This document shows, piece after piece, positions 33,185-41,712 of a stretch of 44,287 nt of DNA; within the stretch, counting starts at the first letter, position 1, and each line of letters opens with the position of its first letter. The stretch spans positions 1 to 44,287 of the forward strand of contig NZ_BIMA01000056.1 in the NCBI RefSeq assembly GCF_004000845.1, given 5' to 3'. Source of the DNA: Paenibacillus koleovorans NBRC 103111 (GTDB lineage: Bacteria; Bacillota; Bacilli; Paenibacillales; NBRC-103111). A program made the translations under genes and the position numbers. A model generated the notes under the pieces. The model was not told the DNA's origin and made no database searches. It saw only the letters and a program-made list of their open reading frames with translations.

Positions 33185-33633
33185 AGAAGCTGTATCGTTC
33201 TCAGCGAGACAAGAAGCTCTTCGGCCTGTGCGGCGGTCTGGCGGACATGCTGGGCGTAGATGCGACCTTGCTCCGAGTCATCGTCATCGTTACTACGTTC
33301 TTCACCGGCGGAGCGATGATCGCAGTGTACTTCATCGCAGCCTTGGTCATCCCGAAGGAACCTACATTCGGCTCGCCGCTCATGAGCGGCCCATGGAACG
33401 GATATTCGGCGGCGCACCAGCCGCACATGCACGCCCAGCCGCATGCCCATATGCCGCACCAGCCGTACGCTACGGCACAGTCGATGCCGCCGGCAGCCGC
33501 TTATCCGCAGACGGCGACAACCGAGAAAGCGCGTCTCGACGAAGTAATGTCCGATATCGAGAAAAAAGCCATGTGGAAAGAAATTCAGGAACTCAAAACT
33601 AAACTGTCTAACTATGAGAAGGGAGAAGTGTAA
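33181..33633 (+). CDS. PspC domain-containing protein
   Basis: A 150-aa protein whose first ~60 residues are a classical PspC domain: LYRSQRDKKLFGLCGGLADMLGVDATLLRVI followed by one hydrophobic helix (VTTFFTGGAMIAVYFIAALVIP) and KEP. After a His/Pro/Met-rich linker (HQPHMHAQPHAHMPHQPY) that might bind metal, the C-terminus forms a short coiled coil (SDIEKKAMWKEIQELKTKLSNYEKG). In proteobacteria PspC transmits membrane stress to PspA; in Bacillota it is often linked with LiaRS-like systems. Start ATG 33181 overlaps the upstream stop; 33172 is an alternative in-frame start. Confidence 0.9.
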   Translation: MKKLYRSQRDKKLFGLCGGLADMLGVDATLLRVIVIVTTFFTGGAMIAVYFIAALVIPKEPTFGSPLMSGPWNGYSAAHQPHMHAQPHAHMPHQPYATAQSMPPAAAYPQTATTEKARLDEVMSDIEKKAMWKEIQELKTKLSNYEKGEV

Positions 33634-33636
33634 ACA

Positions 33637-34407
33637 ATGGGAGTATTTAAACGGATCAAGGATATGACGAAGGCGTCGGTAAATGAGCTGCTGGATAAGG
33701 TAGAGGACCCGATCGTAATGCTGAACCAATACATTCGCGACATGGAAGAGGAAATTGCGCAAGCCGAGGTAACGGTAGCCCGCCAAATCGCCAATGAGCG
33801 CAAGCTGCAAGAGCGCGTGAACGAATCGGTGCGTCTGAGCGCCGACCGTGAGCAGAAGGCTGCGGACGCCTTGAAAGGCGGCTACGAGGCGAACGCTCGC
33901 CAAGCGCTGGAAGAGAAGCTGTACCACGATCAGAAGGTGATCGAATACACCGAAATGCACGCTCAAGCGAAAGTTCAAGCGGAAGAGCTGCTCCAGCAGC
34001 TGCATGAGATGAAGGACGAGTTCTACAAAATGCGCAACAAGCGCAACGAGCTGGTCACTCGCGCTCAATTGGCCAAGGCGAAGAAGCAGATGGCGCAAGT
34101 GAGCTACTCGAACACGATCGAGAGCGGCAGCGCATCCCGCGGATTCCACCGCATGGAAGAGAAGATCATGCAGCTGGAGGTGGAAGCTGAAATTTCCCGC
34201 AAGCCGCTGGTTTCCCCTTCGACGCTGTCCCCTGCAGCCCCCGCGTTAGACGCGGTGAAGCAAGAGCGCGTAGATCAACAGCTGCAAGCGCTGAAAGCGA
34301 AAATCTCCGGAGCTAGCGCAGGGAAGGCGGCTCCGATCGCACCTGTTGCGCCGCCAGTACCGACAGCACCGACGGCGACACCGGCAGCGACAGCTGCAGC
34401 CGAATAA
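33637..34407 (+). CDS. PspA/IM30 family protein (paralogue 2, with Ala/Pro tail)
   Basis: A 256-aa PspA-like protein. The amphipathic N-terminus is closer to canonical PspA than paralogue 1 ([40 protein letters not shown]). Long coiled-coil helices follow, then [18 protein letters not shown]. Unlike paralogue 1 the C-terminus is a low-complexity Ala/Pro/Thr tail of about 60 residues beyond the helical core. The gene starts three bases after the PspC-domain gene and ends before an attenuator-like hairpin, so expression of the sensor genes below may be lower. Confidence 0.9.
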   Translation: MGVFKRIKDMTKASVNELLDKVEDPIVMLNQYIRDMEEEIAQAEVTVARQIANERKLQERVNESVRLSADREQKAADALKGGYEANARQALEEKLYHDQKVIEYTEMHAQAKVQAEELLQQLHEMKDEFYKMRNKRNELVTRAQLAKAKKQMAQVSYSNTIESGSASRGFHRMEEKIMQLEVEAEISRKPLVSPSTLSPAAPALDAVKQERVDQQLQALKAKISGASAGKAAPIAPVAPPVPTAPTATPAATAAAE

Positions 34408-34465
34408 GCAAGACCAAGTAAAAGCTTGGAAGGCAAGACCGAGTTATGATATTCTTAGGAAAGCC

Positions 34466-34505
34466 AGCCATAGGACGGCCGACGTCGTCCCTATGGCTCT
34501 TTCTT
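34466..34505 (+). terminator. Attenuator-like terminator between the second pspA gene and liaF
   Basis: AGCCATAGGACG pairs with CGTCCCTATGGCT (one bulged base), followed by CTTTCTT. It lies inside the 149-base gap between the second pspA and the liaF gene and probably gives partial read-through into liaFSR, as structural genes are usually needed in excess over regulators. Confidence 0.65.
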
Positions 34506-34556
34506 AATAAGGGGACCAACGCTGTGATTAGTCGAATTGGAAAGGGGGGTGCGGCA

Positions 34557-35204
34557 ATGGACCAACGGAATCGGAACACAGCTTTGGTGCTGATTGCAGC
34601 GGGGCTATTTATTTTGATCGAGCATTATGTCAGCTTTCATACCACGGCCGCCCTGATATTTGTCCTGCTTGGGCTGTACAAAATCCGCACCGCTCCCAAC
34701 AAATCCGGCTATGTGATCCTGGGGATCGGCGTGGTGTTGTTTTTCAGCAGCCATATGGCCTTCATCCTGTCGATCATTCTGATCTCGCTCGGCTGGTTCT
34801 ATATGAACTCCAAACGCGCTCACAATGGAGAAGGGTATTACCAGAAGCATACGCTCATCGAGAACATCAAGTGGAACAAGGAATCATGGGAACTGAAAAA
34901 CGCTAGCCTGTGGAATTTGATCGGGGAAGTGTACATCGACTTGTCGCTGGCGGTGCCCGAGCAGAAGGAAACGACGCTGCTGGTGCAAGGCGTGCTCGGC
35001 GATGTAGACATTATCGTCCCCGAGGATCTGGGGGTCAGCGTGCATGCCTCGGTGTTGATGGGGCGGGTGGAAGCGGCGCGGGAGAAAGATACCGGCGTCT
35101 TGAACAAGGTCGTCTGGCAATCGCCGAATTACGAGGCCAGCGATACGAAAGTGAAACTGATTGTCTCCTATCTCGTAGGGGATATTGATATAAAACTCGT
35201 GTAG
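34557..35204 (+). CDS. liaF: LiaF-like cell-wall-stress regulator protein
   Basis: A 215-aa membrane protein. Four hydrophobic helices in residues ~8-95 (TALVLIAAGLFILIEHYV, ALIFVLLGLYKI, YVILGIGVVLFFSSHM, FILSIILISLGWFYM) are followed by a beta-rich cytoplasmic or extracellular domain (IGEVYIDLSLAVPEQKETTLLVQGVLGDVDIIVPEDLGVSV) of the C-terminal LiaF type. LiaF inhibits the LiaS kinase in Bacillus subtilis, and here it stands directly before liaS. ATG 34557 follows GGGGGG; a longer frame from 34446 overlaps the hairpin and is unlikely. Confidence 0.88.
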   Translation: MDQRNRNTALVLIAAGLFILIEHYVSFHTTAALIFVLLGLYKIRTAPNKSGYVILGIGVVLFFSSHMAFILSIILISLGWFYMNSKRAHNGEGYYQKHTLIENIKWNKESWELKNASLWNLIGEVYIDLSLAVPEQKETTLLVQGVLGDVDIIVPEDLGVSVHASVLMGRVEAAREKDTGVLNKVVWQSPNYEASDTKVKLIVSYLVGDIDIKLV

Positions 35205-35219
35205 ACGGAGGACCGTCGG

Positions 35220-36266
35220 GTGCAAAAGAAACTGACCAATATGATATGGCGCAGTATGGGCGAGTCGATTGTTCTCAGTCTCACGTTGTTCGGCACCGTC
35301 GTCTATCTGCTCTACTATTACGATTATGTTCGCCCCTTTCCGTCTTGGATCGAAGGGGCGAAGCTCATGTTAATCCTTGTGGGTGCAGTAGTGGTGATCG
35401 GAGGCGGCTACGGCTTCTGGACCGGCAGCCGCACGAAGCGGCGGCTCGAGCAGCTAGGCGACTCGATGCTGCATCTCGAGCGCGGCAACTTGAGCCGCCC
35501 GATCCCGTATCTCGGCTACGACGAGATCGGCCGCCTCGGCGAGCAGCTGCGCAGCATCGGCACGCGCTGGGAGGAGCAGGTATCCTCGCTGCAGCGGCTG
35601 TCGACGAACAATGCGGAGCTGGCCGAGAAGGCCCGCGTCTCCGCCGTCGTCGAAGAGCGTCAGCGGCTCGCACGCGAGCTCCATGACGCGGTCAGCCAGC
35701 AGCTGTTCGCGATCTCGATGACCGCCACCGCGGTCGGACGGACGCTAGAGAAGGATTTCGAGAAGGCGAAGCGCCAAATCGCGCTGATCGAGGAGATGTC
35801 GTCCGTCGCCCAATCCGAGATGCGCGCGCTCTTGCTGCATCTAAGGCCCGTCCACTTGGAGGGCAAGCGGCTGTCGCAGGGCCTCATGGACCTGCTGCAG
35901 GAGCTGCAGGCCAAAGTGCCGATCGCGATCGCCTGGGACATGGACGAGCGTATCCGGCTGCCGAAGGGGATCGAGGATCATCTGTTCCGGATTGTCCAGG
36001 AGGCGCTGTCGAACACGCTGCGCCACTCCAAGGCGACCCAGATGGAGCTCAAGCTGATTCGCCCTTCGGACAGCATTCGCTTGTCGATCCGCGACAACGG
36101 CGTCGGCTTCGAGCTCGACGAAGGCAAACACGCCTCCTACGGCATCCAGTCGATGAAGGAGCGGGTCAACGAGATTGGAGGCACGATTCACTTCATTACC
36201 GCGCCGGGCAAAGGCACCCGGATTGAGATACGCGTACCGATATTGGCGGAAGAGGAAGGGGAGTAA
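35220..36266 (+). CDS. liaS: Histidine kinase LiaS
   Basis: A 348-aa membrane kinase. Two transmembrane helices (about residues 17-34 and 47-67) are linked by a short external loop ([11 protein letters not shown]), so it is an intramembrane-sensing kinase. HAMP follows at ~70-115, a HisKA_3 phospho-acceptor helix with His155 in [11 protein letters not shown], and the ATPase N box ([21 protein letters not shown]) and G box ([19 protein letters not shown]). GTG start with GGAGG about nine bases ahead. It phosphorylates the following LiaR in response to envelope damage; LiaF is its expected inhibitor. Confidence 0.93.
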   Translation: MQKKLTNMIWRSMGESIVLSLTLFGTVVYLLYYYDYVRPFPSWIEGAKLMLILVGAVVVIGGGYGFWTGSRTKRRLEQLGDSMLHLERGNLSRPIPYLGYDEIGRLGEQLRSIGTRWEEQVSSLQRLSTNNAELAEKARVSAVVEERQRLARELHDAVSQQLFAISMTATAVGRTLEKDFEKAKRQIALIEEMSSVAQSEMRALLLHLRPVHLEGKRLSQGLMDLLQELQAKVPIAIAWDMDERIRLPKGIEDHLFRIVQEALSNTLRHSKATQMELKLIRPSDSIRLSIRDNGVGFELDEGKHASYGIQSMKERVNEIGGTIHFITAPGKGTRIEIRVPILAEEEGE

Positions 36267-36273
36267 GAAACCG

Positions 36274-36918
36274 ATGGAGCAACCGATTAAAGTGCTGCTG
36301 GTGGACGATCACGAGATGGTGCGGATCGGCCTGGCGGCCGTGCTGGGCACGGAGGATCAGATCGAGGTTGTCGGCGAGGCGAGCAACGGCATGGAAGGCA
36401 TCCGGCTCGCGCAGGAGTATCGGCCGGACGTCGTGCTGATGGATCTCGTCATGGAAGGCATGGACGGGATCGAGACGACGAAGAAGCTGCTGCAGCTGTA
36501 CCCGGAGTGCAAAGTGATCGTGCTGACGAGCTACCTCGACGACGAGAAAATGTACCCGGTCATCGAGGCGGGGGCGTTCAGCTACTTGCTGAAGACATCG
36601 CGGGCGTCCGAGATCGCCCAAGCGATTCGGGCGGCGGCGCGCGGGCAATCGATCCTCGAGTCGCAGGTTGCGGCGAAGATGATGAACCGCTTCCGCCAGC
36701 CGAAGCAGGCGGCGGCTCCGCACGAGGAGCTGACGGAGCGCGAGATGGAAGTGCTTCGCCTGATTGCCAAGGGCAAATCCAATCAGGAAGTGGCGGACGA
36801 GCTGTATATCGGGGTGAAGACGGTGAAGTTCCACGTCACGAACATCCTGGCGAAGCTCGGAGTCGAAGACCGCACCCAAGCGGCGATTTACGCGTTTAAG
36901 AACGGACTCGCCGAGTAG
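36274..36918 (+). CDS. liaR: Response regulator LiaR (NarL/LuxR type)
   Basis: A 214-aa regulator. The receiver domain has the acidic pair [10 protein letters not shown] (Asp11-Asp12), phospho-acceptor Asp57 ([15 protein letters not shown]), the signalling Thr in [13 protein letters not shown] and the Lys in SYLLKTS. The C-terminal LuxR-type helix-turn-helix is [55 protein letters not shown]. Seven bases after liaS. It would activate the lia/psp genes upstream. No second promoter was identified. Confidence 0.94.
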   Translation: MEQPIKVLLVDDHEMVRIGLAAVLGTEDQIEVVGEASNGMEGIRLAQEYRPDVVLMDLVMEGMDGIETTKKLLQLYPECKVIVLTSYLDDEKMYPVIEAGAFSYLLKTSRASEIAQAIRAAARGQSILESQVAAKMMNRFRQPKQAAAPHEELTEREMEVLRLIAKGKSNQEVADELYIGVKTVKFHVTNILAKLGVEDRTQAAIYAFKNGLAE

Positions 36919-36963
36919 CATCCTCCTGTCGGGTCAGGTTGGAATAAAGGAGAACCAAGCAGA

Positions 36964-37053
36964 ATGAGCGGAATGCAAGCAACGGTACTGATCGTTTTCA
37001 TCGTGCTGACAGTAGCCTTCACATGGGCGATGAGCAAGAAATGGCGGAAATAA
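36964..37053 (+). CDS. Single-pass membrane microprotein (29 aa)
   Basis: A 29-residue frame: MSGMQATV, a hydrophobic helix (LIVFIVLTVAFTWAM) and a basic end (SKKWRK). This is a positive-inside single transmembrane peptide. AAAGGAG lies nine or ten bases before the ATG, and a rho-independent terminator follows 34 bases after the stop, which argues that it is a real gene and the tail of the lia transcript. No family is recognised. It may modulate the LiaF-LiaS complex or simply be an envelope-stress peptide; neither has evidence beyond position. Confidence 0.6.
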   Translation: MSGMQATVLIVFIVLTVAFTWAMSKKWRK

Positions 37054-37086
37054 CCCGTCGAACCTATAGCAATCCAGGGCGAGGAG

Positions 37087-37107
37087 ACGGCAAACAGCCG
37101 TTTTTTT
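37087..37107 (+). terminator. Terminator at the end of the lia operon and microprotein gene
   Basis: ACGGC pairs with GCCGT around AAACA and is followed by seven T residues. It ends the lia/microprotein transcript. Confidence 0.8.
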
Positions 37108-37201
37108 GTGTTGCCGCACAAACGGCCCCCCCGTCCTCCGCATACAGTAGTAGAGACATCTGCCTTGAGCCGGTGCCGAACAGGCGGGAGATGAAGGAGC
37201 T

Positions 37202-37645
37202 ATGATCACCAGACGAATCGCGCAGCGGGATGACCGGACGATACTGCGCATCGTGAGAAACGAGCTGCTTCCGTATACCGAGCGCACGATGCCCGGCATT
37301 ACGGTGGATCGGCAAACGTTGTCCAAACGGCTGAGCGAGGGAACGACCTTCGTGCTGCTGCGCAAAGGAATCCAGCCGGTTGGGTTCGTCTGCTGTCTGC
37401 TTCGCGGGAAGACGCTTAACATCGATATGCTGGCGGTGGATCGGCATGCACAGGGCCGAGGACTCGGCTCGCGGCTGATGGAAGCGGCGGAGAGCTTCGG
37501 GCGGCGGAACAAATGCACGAAGGCGGTGCTGTATGTCGACCAGGCCAACCGAGGCGCGCAGCGCTTTTATGTCCGTAAAGGGTATGTGACGAGACAGTAC
37601 ATCGATCAGTATGATACCTACGAGCTGGAGAAGCCGCTGCGATAA
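37202..37645 (+). CDS. GNAT family N-acetyltransferase
   Basis: A 147-aa single-domain acetyltransferase. The acetyl-CoA pyrophosphate loop is LAVDRHAQGRGLGSRLMEAAE (the R-x-x-G-x-G/A motif); CTKAVLYVDQANRGAQRFYVRKGYV matches the following motif B with the usual Asn and Tyr. Substrate cannot be deduced. AAGGAG is just upstream of the ATG. It is convergent with the lysine-rich hypothetical protein gene and separated from it by a bidirectional terminator. Confidence 0.88.
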   Translation: MITRRIAQRDDRTILRIVRNELLPYTERTMPGITVDRQTLSKRLSEGTTFVLLRKGIQPVGFVCCLLRGKTLNIDMLAVDRHAQGRGLGSRLMEAAESFGRRNKCTKAVLYVDQANRGAQRFYVRKGYVTRQYIDQYDTYELEKPLR

Positions 37646-37649
37646 AAGC

Positions 37650-37702
37650 CAAATTGCCGATTCTCGCGAAAGCTTTGAAGCTCTCCGGGAATCGGCAGTT
37701 TG
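37650..37702. terminator. Bidirectional terminator between GNAT and lysine-rich protein genes
   Basis: CAAATTGCCGATTC (37650-37663) pairs with GAATCGGCAGTTTG (37689-37702), mostly perfectly, with a smaller inner stem. A short T-tract is available on each side. Confidence 0.75.
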
Positions 37703-37720
37703 CGTCTCGTCATACGACTG

Positions 37721-38143
37721 CTAGAGGAATAGCAGGAACAGGAAAGCGATCGTCGCCAAGTCCAAGACGACGCGGTTTCGGAAGGGGGAGAACGGTACGA
37801 AGCCGCGCTCGAAGCCTTCTTCCTCCGGAACGCCGAAGTTGGATACGGTCGGTTTGGTGCCCTTTGCCGGGGAGAGTGCTTGCGTTTGCGCGTGGGAAGC
37901 TTTTCCTTTCGCCTTCACTTTCGCCTTCAATTTCGTTTTTGCTTGAGTTTTGCCCTTCGATTTCACAGGGGAGGCCGTGATGGGAGAGGTTCCGTTCGCG
38001 GCTTCTTCGTTCAGGTAGACTTTGCCGTTCTCGGCTCGGCTCAGGATGCCGTAATGGCGGGTGCCATCTTGCATAATGGCGCATACCGGCATGCCGAGGA
38101 GCGGCTGACATTCTTCATGGCTGATCGGGTGATACAGCTGCAT
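37721..38143 (-). CDS. Hypothetical protein with SH3-like N-terminus and Lys-rich linker
   Basis: A 140-aa protein not matched to a named family. Residues 1-48 look like a small beta-barrel (LLGMPVCAIMQDGTRHYGILSRAENGKVYLNEE), the kind of sequence seen in Sm- or SH3-like RNA/peptide-binding folds. A Lys/Ala-rich stretch (KSKGKTQAKTKLKAKVKAKGKASHAQTQA, residues ~62-90) is strongly basic and could contact nucleic acid or wall polymers. The last 15 residues are hydrophobic (LATIAFLFLLFL) and may form a membrane anchor. AAGGAGGTGAG, an excellent RBS, precedes the ATG. Similar short proteins occur in Paenibacillus, probably of sporulation or envelope function, but this is guesswork. Confidence 0.65.
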   Translation of the reverse strand: MQLYHPISHEECQPLLGMPVCAIMQDGTRHYGILSRAENGKVYLNEEAANGTSPITASPVKSKGKTQAKTKLKAKVKAKGKASHAQTQALSPAKGTKPTVSNFGVPEEEGFERGFVPFSPFRNRVVLDLATIAFLFLLFL

Positions 38144-38261
38144 GGGGATTGACTCACCTCCTTAGGAATCTGCTTATAGGCTATTCGACTGGAGGCGTTA
38201 GCGCGTGGTTGTTGGCCTATGGGATGATCGCCCATTTTTTGCGGGGAACGGATAATATGGA

Positions 38262-38291
38262 TTGTCCAGCATCAATATGCTACACTACAAT
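38262..38291 (+). promoter_or_regulatory. Possible sigma-A promoter of zwf
   Basis: TTGTCC (38262-38267), an 18-base spacer and TACAAT (38286-38291), about 60 bases upstream of the zwf start. Confidence 0.4.
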
Positions 38292-38351
38292 ACATAACCA
38301 TGGCGGGGTGCTGCTTTCTCATTTACCCGTCCAATCTTACATAGAAGAGTG

Positions 38352-39932
38352 ATGACTGTGACCATAAATGCGATCGGCGCTCCGGAACGTTCCGAAGGCG
38401 CGGTTTATTTTATTTTCGGAGCGACAGGCGACTTGGCTAGACGCAAGTTGTTCCCGGCGCTGTACAGCATGTACCGGGAAGGCAAGCTCGCTGAGAACTT
38501 CGCCGTAGTCGGCTTGGCCCGTCGCGGCCGCACGAACGAGCAGTTCCGTACGGACCTGTACAACTCGATCCAGGAGTTCGCCCGCCACAAGGCGGATGGC
38601 GACGATAATTGGGTGGCGTTCGCTAGCCACTTCCATTACATGTCGCTCGACATCAACCATGTCGACGAGTTCGTCAAGCTGCGCAATCTGGCGGACCAGC
38701 TGGACGACCAGTTCAAGACAGACGGGAATCGCCTGTTCTATTTGGCGTTGGCGCCGGAGCTATTCGGCAATGTTTCGTTCAACTTGAAATCCGGCGGTTT
38801 GCTCGATTCCCGTCAAGGATGGAACCGTCTCGTTATCGAGAAGCCGTTCGGGTACGATTTGGCCTCCGCGCAGCAGCTGAACGATCAGATCCGCCAGGTG
38901 TTCCGGGAGGAGGAAGTGTACCGGATCGACCATTACCTGGGCAAGGAAATGGTGCAGAATATCGAAGTGGTCCGGTTCGCCAACGCTTTCTTCGAGCCGC
39001 TGTGGAACAATAAATATATCGCCAACCTCCAGATCACGCTGAGCGAGACGGTCGGCGTCGAGGAGAGAGGCGGCTATTACGACCATTCCGGCGCGCTTCG
39101 CGACATGGGGCAGAACCATATGCTGCAGATGGTGACGATGATGGCGATGGAGCCGCCGAGCCGATTGCATCCGGAAGATATTCGCGACGAGAAGGTCAAG
39201 GTGCTGCGTTCGCTCCGAGCCTACAAGTCGGATGAGGATGTGCAGCAAAACGTCGTGCGGGGCCAATATTCGAGCGGCACGCACAAGGGCAAGTCGGTAC
39301 CGGGCTATCGCGACGAGGATGCGGTGCCTGACGACTCGCATACGGAGACGTATTTCGCCGCACGTGTGTACGTAGATAATTTCCGCTGGGCCGGCGTTCC
39401 GTTCTATGTGCGGACCGGCAAACGGCTGCCGGCCAAGACGACCGAGGTCGTCGTCGAGTTCAAGAACATGCCGGACAATATATATTTCGCCCAGAAGACG
39501 CAGCTGGAGCCGAACCTGCTGGTGTTCCGAGTCAGTCCAAACGAGGGCATCTACTTGAAGATGAACGCCAAGCGCCCCGGCTCGCAATGGTCGATCGTGC
39601 CGATCGCGATGGATTTCAGCCAAAGCGCCGAGGTCGGCATCAATACGCCGGAAGCTTATGAGCGGCTGTTGTACGACGCGTCGCGCGGCGACCACACGTA
39701 CTTCACCCGCTGGGATGAAGTGGCGCTTGCCTGGAAGTTCGTCGACCGGATCGAGCAGGCATGGAAGTCGCAAGAGAACGAGCTGTACATGTACCCGGCC
39801 GGCACTTGGGGGCCGGTGGCTGCACAGCAGCTGCTGGAGCGGGACGGCTATCGCTGGTGGCCGGTGAACGGTCAGCGCGAAGCCGAGGTTGTAGAGATGT
39901 CTTCGGTGAAAGACGCTGCGCCAATAAAATAG
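38352..39932 (+). CDS. zwf: Glucose-6-phosphate 1-dehydrogenase
   Basis: A 526-aa enzyme that oxidises glucose-6-phosphate to 6-phosphogluconolactone with NADP (or NAD), the first step of the oxidative pentose phosphate pathway. GATGDLARRKLFPALY (residues 23-38) is the cofactor-binding loop, and RIDHYLGKEMVQNI (~192-205) is the signature active site with the catalytic His-Asp and Lys. The substrate phosphate region (VVEFKNMPDNIYF...) and the C-terminal domain are complete and of family length (~500). ATG 38352 or the adjoining GTG 38349 could be the start; the RBS is weak. Upstream is a 208-base gap with a possible promoter; downstream a terminator. Confidence 0.96.
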   Translation: MTVTINAIGAPERSEGAVYFIFGATGDLARRKLFPALYSMYREGKLAENFAVVGLARRGRTNEQFRTDLYNSIQEFARHKADGDDNWVAFASHFHYMSLDINHVDEFVKLRNLADQLDDQFKTDGNRLFYLALAPELFGNVSFNLKSGGLLDSRQGWNRLVIEKPFGYDLASAQQLNDQIRQVFREEEVYRIDHYLGKEMVQNIEVVRFANAFFEPLWNNKYIANLQITLSETVGVEERGGYYDHSGALRDMGQNHMLQMVTMMAMEPPSRLHPEDIRDEKVKVLRSLRAYKSDEDVQQNVVRGQYSSGTHKGKSVPGYRDEDAVPDDSHTETYFAARVYVDNFRWAGVPFYVRTGKRLPAKTTEVVVEFKNMPDNIYFAQKTQLEPNLLVFRVSPNEGIYLKMNAKRPGSQWSIVPIAMDFSQSAEVGINTPEAYERLLYDASRGDHTYFTRWDEVALAWKFVDRIEQAWKSQENELYMYPAGTWGPVAAQQLLERDGYRWWPVNGQREAEVVEMSSVKDAAPIK

Positions 39933-39946
39933 CGGGGCGAATGGGA

Positions 39947-39981
39947 GCAGGCTATGAGTAGGCGATAGCCTGTTCTTCTGC
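39947..39981 (+). terminator. Terminator after zwf
   Basis: CAGGCTAT (39949-39956) pairs with ATAGCCTG (39966-39973), followed by TTCTTCTG. Confidence 0.7.
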
Positions 39982-40012
39982 GTTTCCCTTACATTTGCCC
40001 ATTGAAACGGAT

Positions 40013-40018
40013 ATAATA
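40013..40018 (+). promoter_or_regulatory. Consensus -10 box upstream of prfC
   Basis: A perfect TATAAT lies 36 bases before the prfC start. No good -35 at 16-18 bases is visible, so a promoter is likely but incomplete by eye. Confidence 0.4.
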
Positions 40019-40053
40019 GGTAAAGATTACGCTAAGCGAAGGGACTTTTTTAC

Positions 40054-41643
40054 ATGAGCACGAATGCACTGGATGCCAATATGCTGCAAGAAATCGAGAA
40101 ACGGCGCACGTTCGCGATTATTTCTCACCCCGATGCGGGGAAAACGACTTTGACCGAGAAGCTGCTTCTGTTCGGAGGCGCGATTCGGCTGGCAGGCACG
40201 GTCAAGGGACGGAAGGCGAGCAAACACGCCACTTCGGACTGGATGGAGATCGAGAAGCAGCGCGGGATCTCGGTTACGTCCAGCGTGATGCAATTCGACT
40301 ACAACGGACATCGCGTCAACATTCTCGATACGCCGGGTCACCAAGATTTCAGCGAGGACACGTACCGGACCTTGACCGCCGCGGACAGCGCGGTGATGCT
40401 GATCGACTCGGCCAAAGGGGTCGAGGCACAGACGAAGAAGCTGTTCCAAGTGTGCAGCAAACGGGGTATTCCGATTTTCACATTCATCAACAAGATGGAC
40501 CGCGAAGGGCGCAATCCGTTCGAGCTGCTGGAGGAGCTGGAGAATGTGCTAGGCATCCGCTCCTATCCGATGAACTGGCCGATCGGCTCGGGCAAGCAGC
40601 TGTGCGGCGTGTACGATCGGGTGAAGACGCAGGTCGAGCTGTTCAAGGGCGACGATCATTCGGAGATCACCGTGCAGAAGGTAAGCGGCTACGAGGATGA
40701 GATTATCCGCGACATGGCGGGCGAGCACCTGTACAACCAGCTCCAGGAGGAGCTGATGCTGCTTGACGTGGCAGGTGACGAGTACGACTACGAGAAAGTG
40801 CTGCGAGGCGAGCTGACGCCGGTATTCTTCGGCAGCGCGATCAACAACTTCGGGGTGCAGACGTTCCTGGAGAACTTCCTGCAGCTGGCTCCATCCCCGG
40901 CTTCTCGCAAGAGCAGCCAAGGCGAGATCGAGCCGACTTACGACGGTTTCACCGGTTACGTGTTCAAGATTCAAGCGAACATGAACCCGGCGCACCGCGA
41001 CCGGATCGCGTTCTTCCGCATCGTGTCGGGCAAGTTCGAGCGCGGCATGAGCGTGAAGCATGTGCGGGCGGGCAAGGACATCAAGCTGGCGCAGCCGCAG
41101 CAGTTCCTCGCGCAAGACCGCGACATCGTCGACACGGCGTTCCCCGGCGACATTATCGGGCTGTTCGACCCGGGCATCTTCCGGATCGGCGATTCGCTCT
41201 CGACCGGCAAGGAGATCGTGTTCGACGAGCTGCCGACGTTCTCGCCCGAGCTGTTCAGCAAGGTGACGATCAAAAACGCGCTGAAGCAGAAGCAGTTCTT
41301 GAAGGGTATCGACCAGCTGACCGAGGAGGGCACCGTGCAGGTGTTCCACACAACGAGCGGCTTCGACGAGATGATTCTGGGCGTGGTCGGGCAGCTGCAA
41401 TTCGAGGTGATGGAGCATCGGATGAAGAGCGAGTACGGGGTCGACATCCTGCTGCATCGGATGCCGTTCCAGTTCGCCCGCTGGGTTGTGGACGACAAGC
41501 TCGATCCGACGAAGTTCCGCATCAACTCGCAGCTGGTGAAGGACAAGAAGGACAACTACGTGGCCTTGTTCGAGAATGAGTACGCGATGCGGACCGCGAT
41601 GGAGAAAATGCCGAGCGCCAAGTTTTTGGAGACGGCGCCTTAA
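40054..41643 (+). CDS. prfC: Peptide chain release factor 3
   Basis: A 529-aa GTPase that recycles class-I release factors from the ribosome after peptide release. G1 is ISHPDAGKTTL (residues ~23-33), G2 is in EKQRGISVTSSVM, G3 is DTPGHQDFSEDTYRTL and G4 is NKMDREGRNPFELLEE. This combination (EKQRGISV with SVMQF, and DFSEDTYR) separates RF3 from EF-G. Length is the same as E. coli RF3 (529). Domain II/III follow to the end with HRMPFQFARWV. GAAGGGA is upstream of the ATG. Its own promoter and a shared terminator make it monocistronic. Confidence 0.97.
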   Translation: MSTNALDANMLQEIEKRRTFAIISHPDAGKTTLTEKLLLFGGAIRLAGTVKGRKASKHATSDWMEIEKQRGISVTSSVMQFDYNGHRVNILDTPGHQDFSEDTYRTLTAADSAVMLIDSAKGVEAQTKKLFQVCSKRGIPIFTFINKMDREGRNPFELLEELENVLGIRSYPMNWPIGSGKQLCGVYDRVKTQVELFKGDDHSEITVQKVSGYEDEIIRDMAGEHLYNQLQEELMLLDVAGDEYDYEKVLRGELTPVFFGSAINNFGVQTFLENFLQLAPSPASRKSSQGEIEPTYDGFTGYVFKIQANMNPAHRDRIAFFRIVSGKFERGMSVKHVRAGKDIKLAQPQQFLAQDRDIVDTAFPGDIIGLFDPGIFRIGDSLSTGKEIVFDELPTFSPELFSKVTIKNALKQKQFLKGIDQLTEEGTVQVFHTTSGFDEMILGVVGQLQFEVMEHRMKSEYGVDILLHRMPFQFARWVVDDKLDPTKFRINSQLVKDKKDNYVALFENEYAMRTAMEKMPSAKFLETAP

Positions 41644-41664
41644 TGATGGAAGGAAAATAGACTG

Positions 41665-41705
41665 AAAAAAACCTGACCAGTGAAACAATTCACGGTCAGG
41701 TTTTT
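41665..41705. terminator. Bidirectional terminator between prfC and the Phd-Uma2 gene
   Basis: AACCTGACC (and inner GTGAA/TTCAC) pairs with GGTCAGGTT, A-tract before and T-tract after. It serves both convergent genes. Confidence 0.92.
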
Positions 41706-41712
41706 CTTGTTG

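Noticed and set aside
32075-34149. Minus-strand frames of 348 and 408 codons opposite the psp genes
   Set aside because: Composition is antisense to coiled-coil sequence (Leu/His/Arg-rich); the plus-strand genes are translationally coupled and recognised.
38149-38352. Plus-strand 67-codon frame before zwf
   Set aside because: No RBS, sits over the probable zwf promoter and overlaps the zwf start.
38760-41688. Long minus-strand frames (337 and 379 codons) opposite zwf and prfC
   Set aside because: Shadow frames of highly conserved GC-rich genes; no RBS and no recognisable domain.
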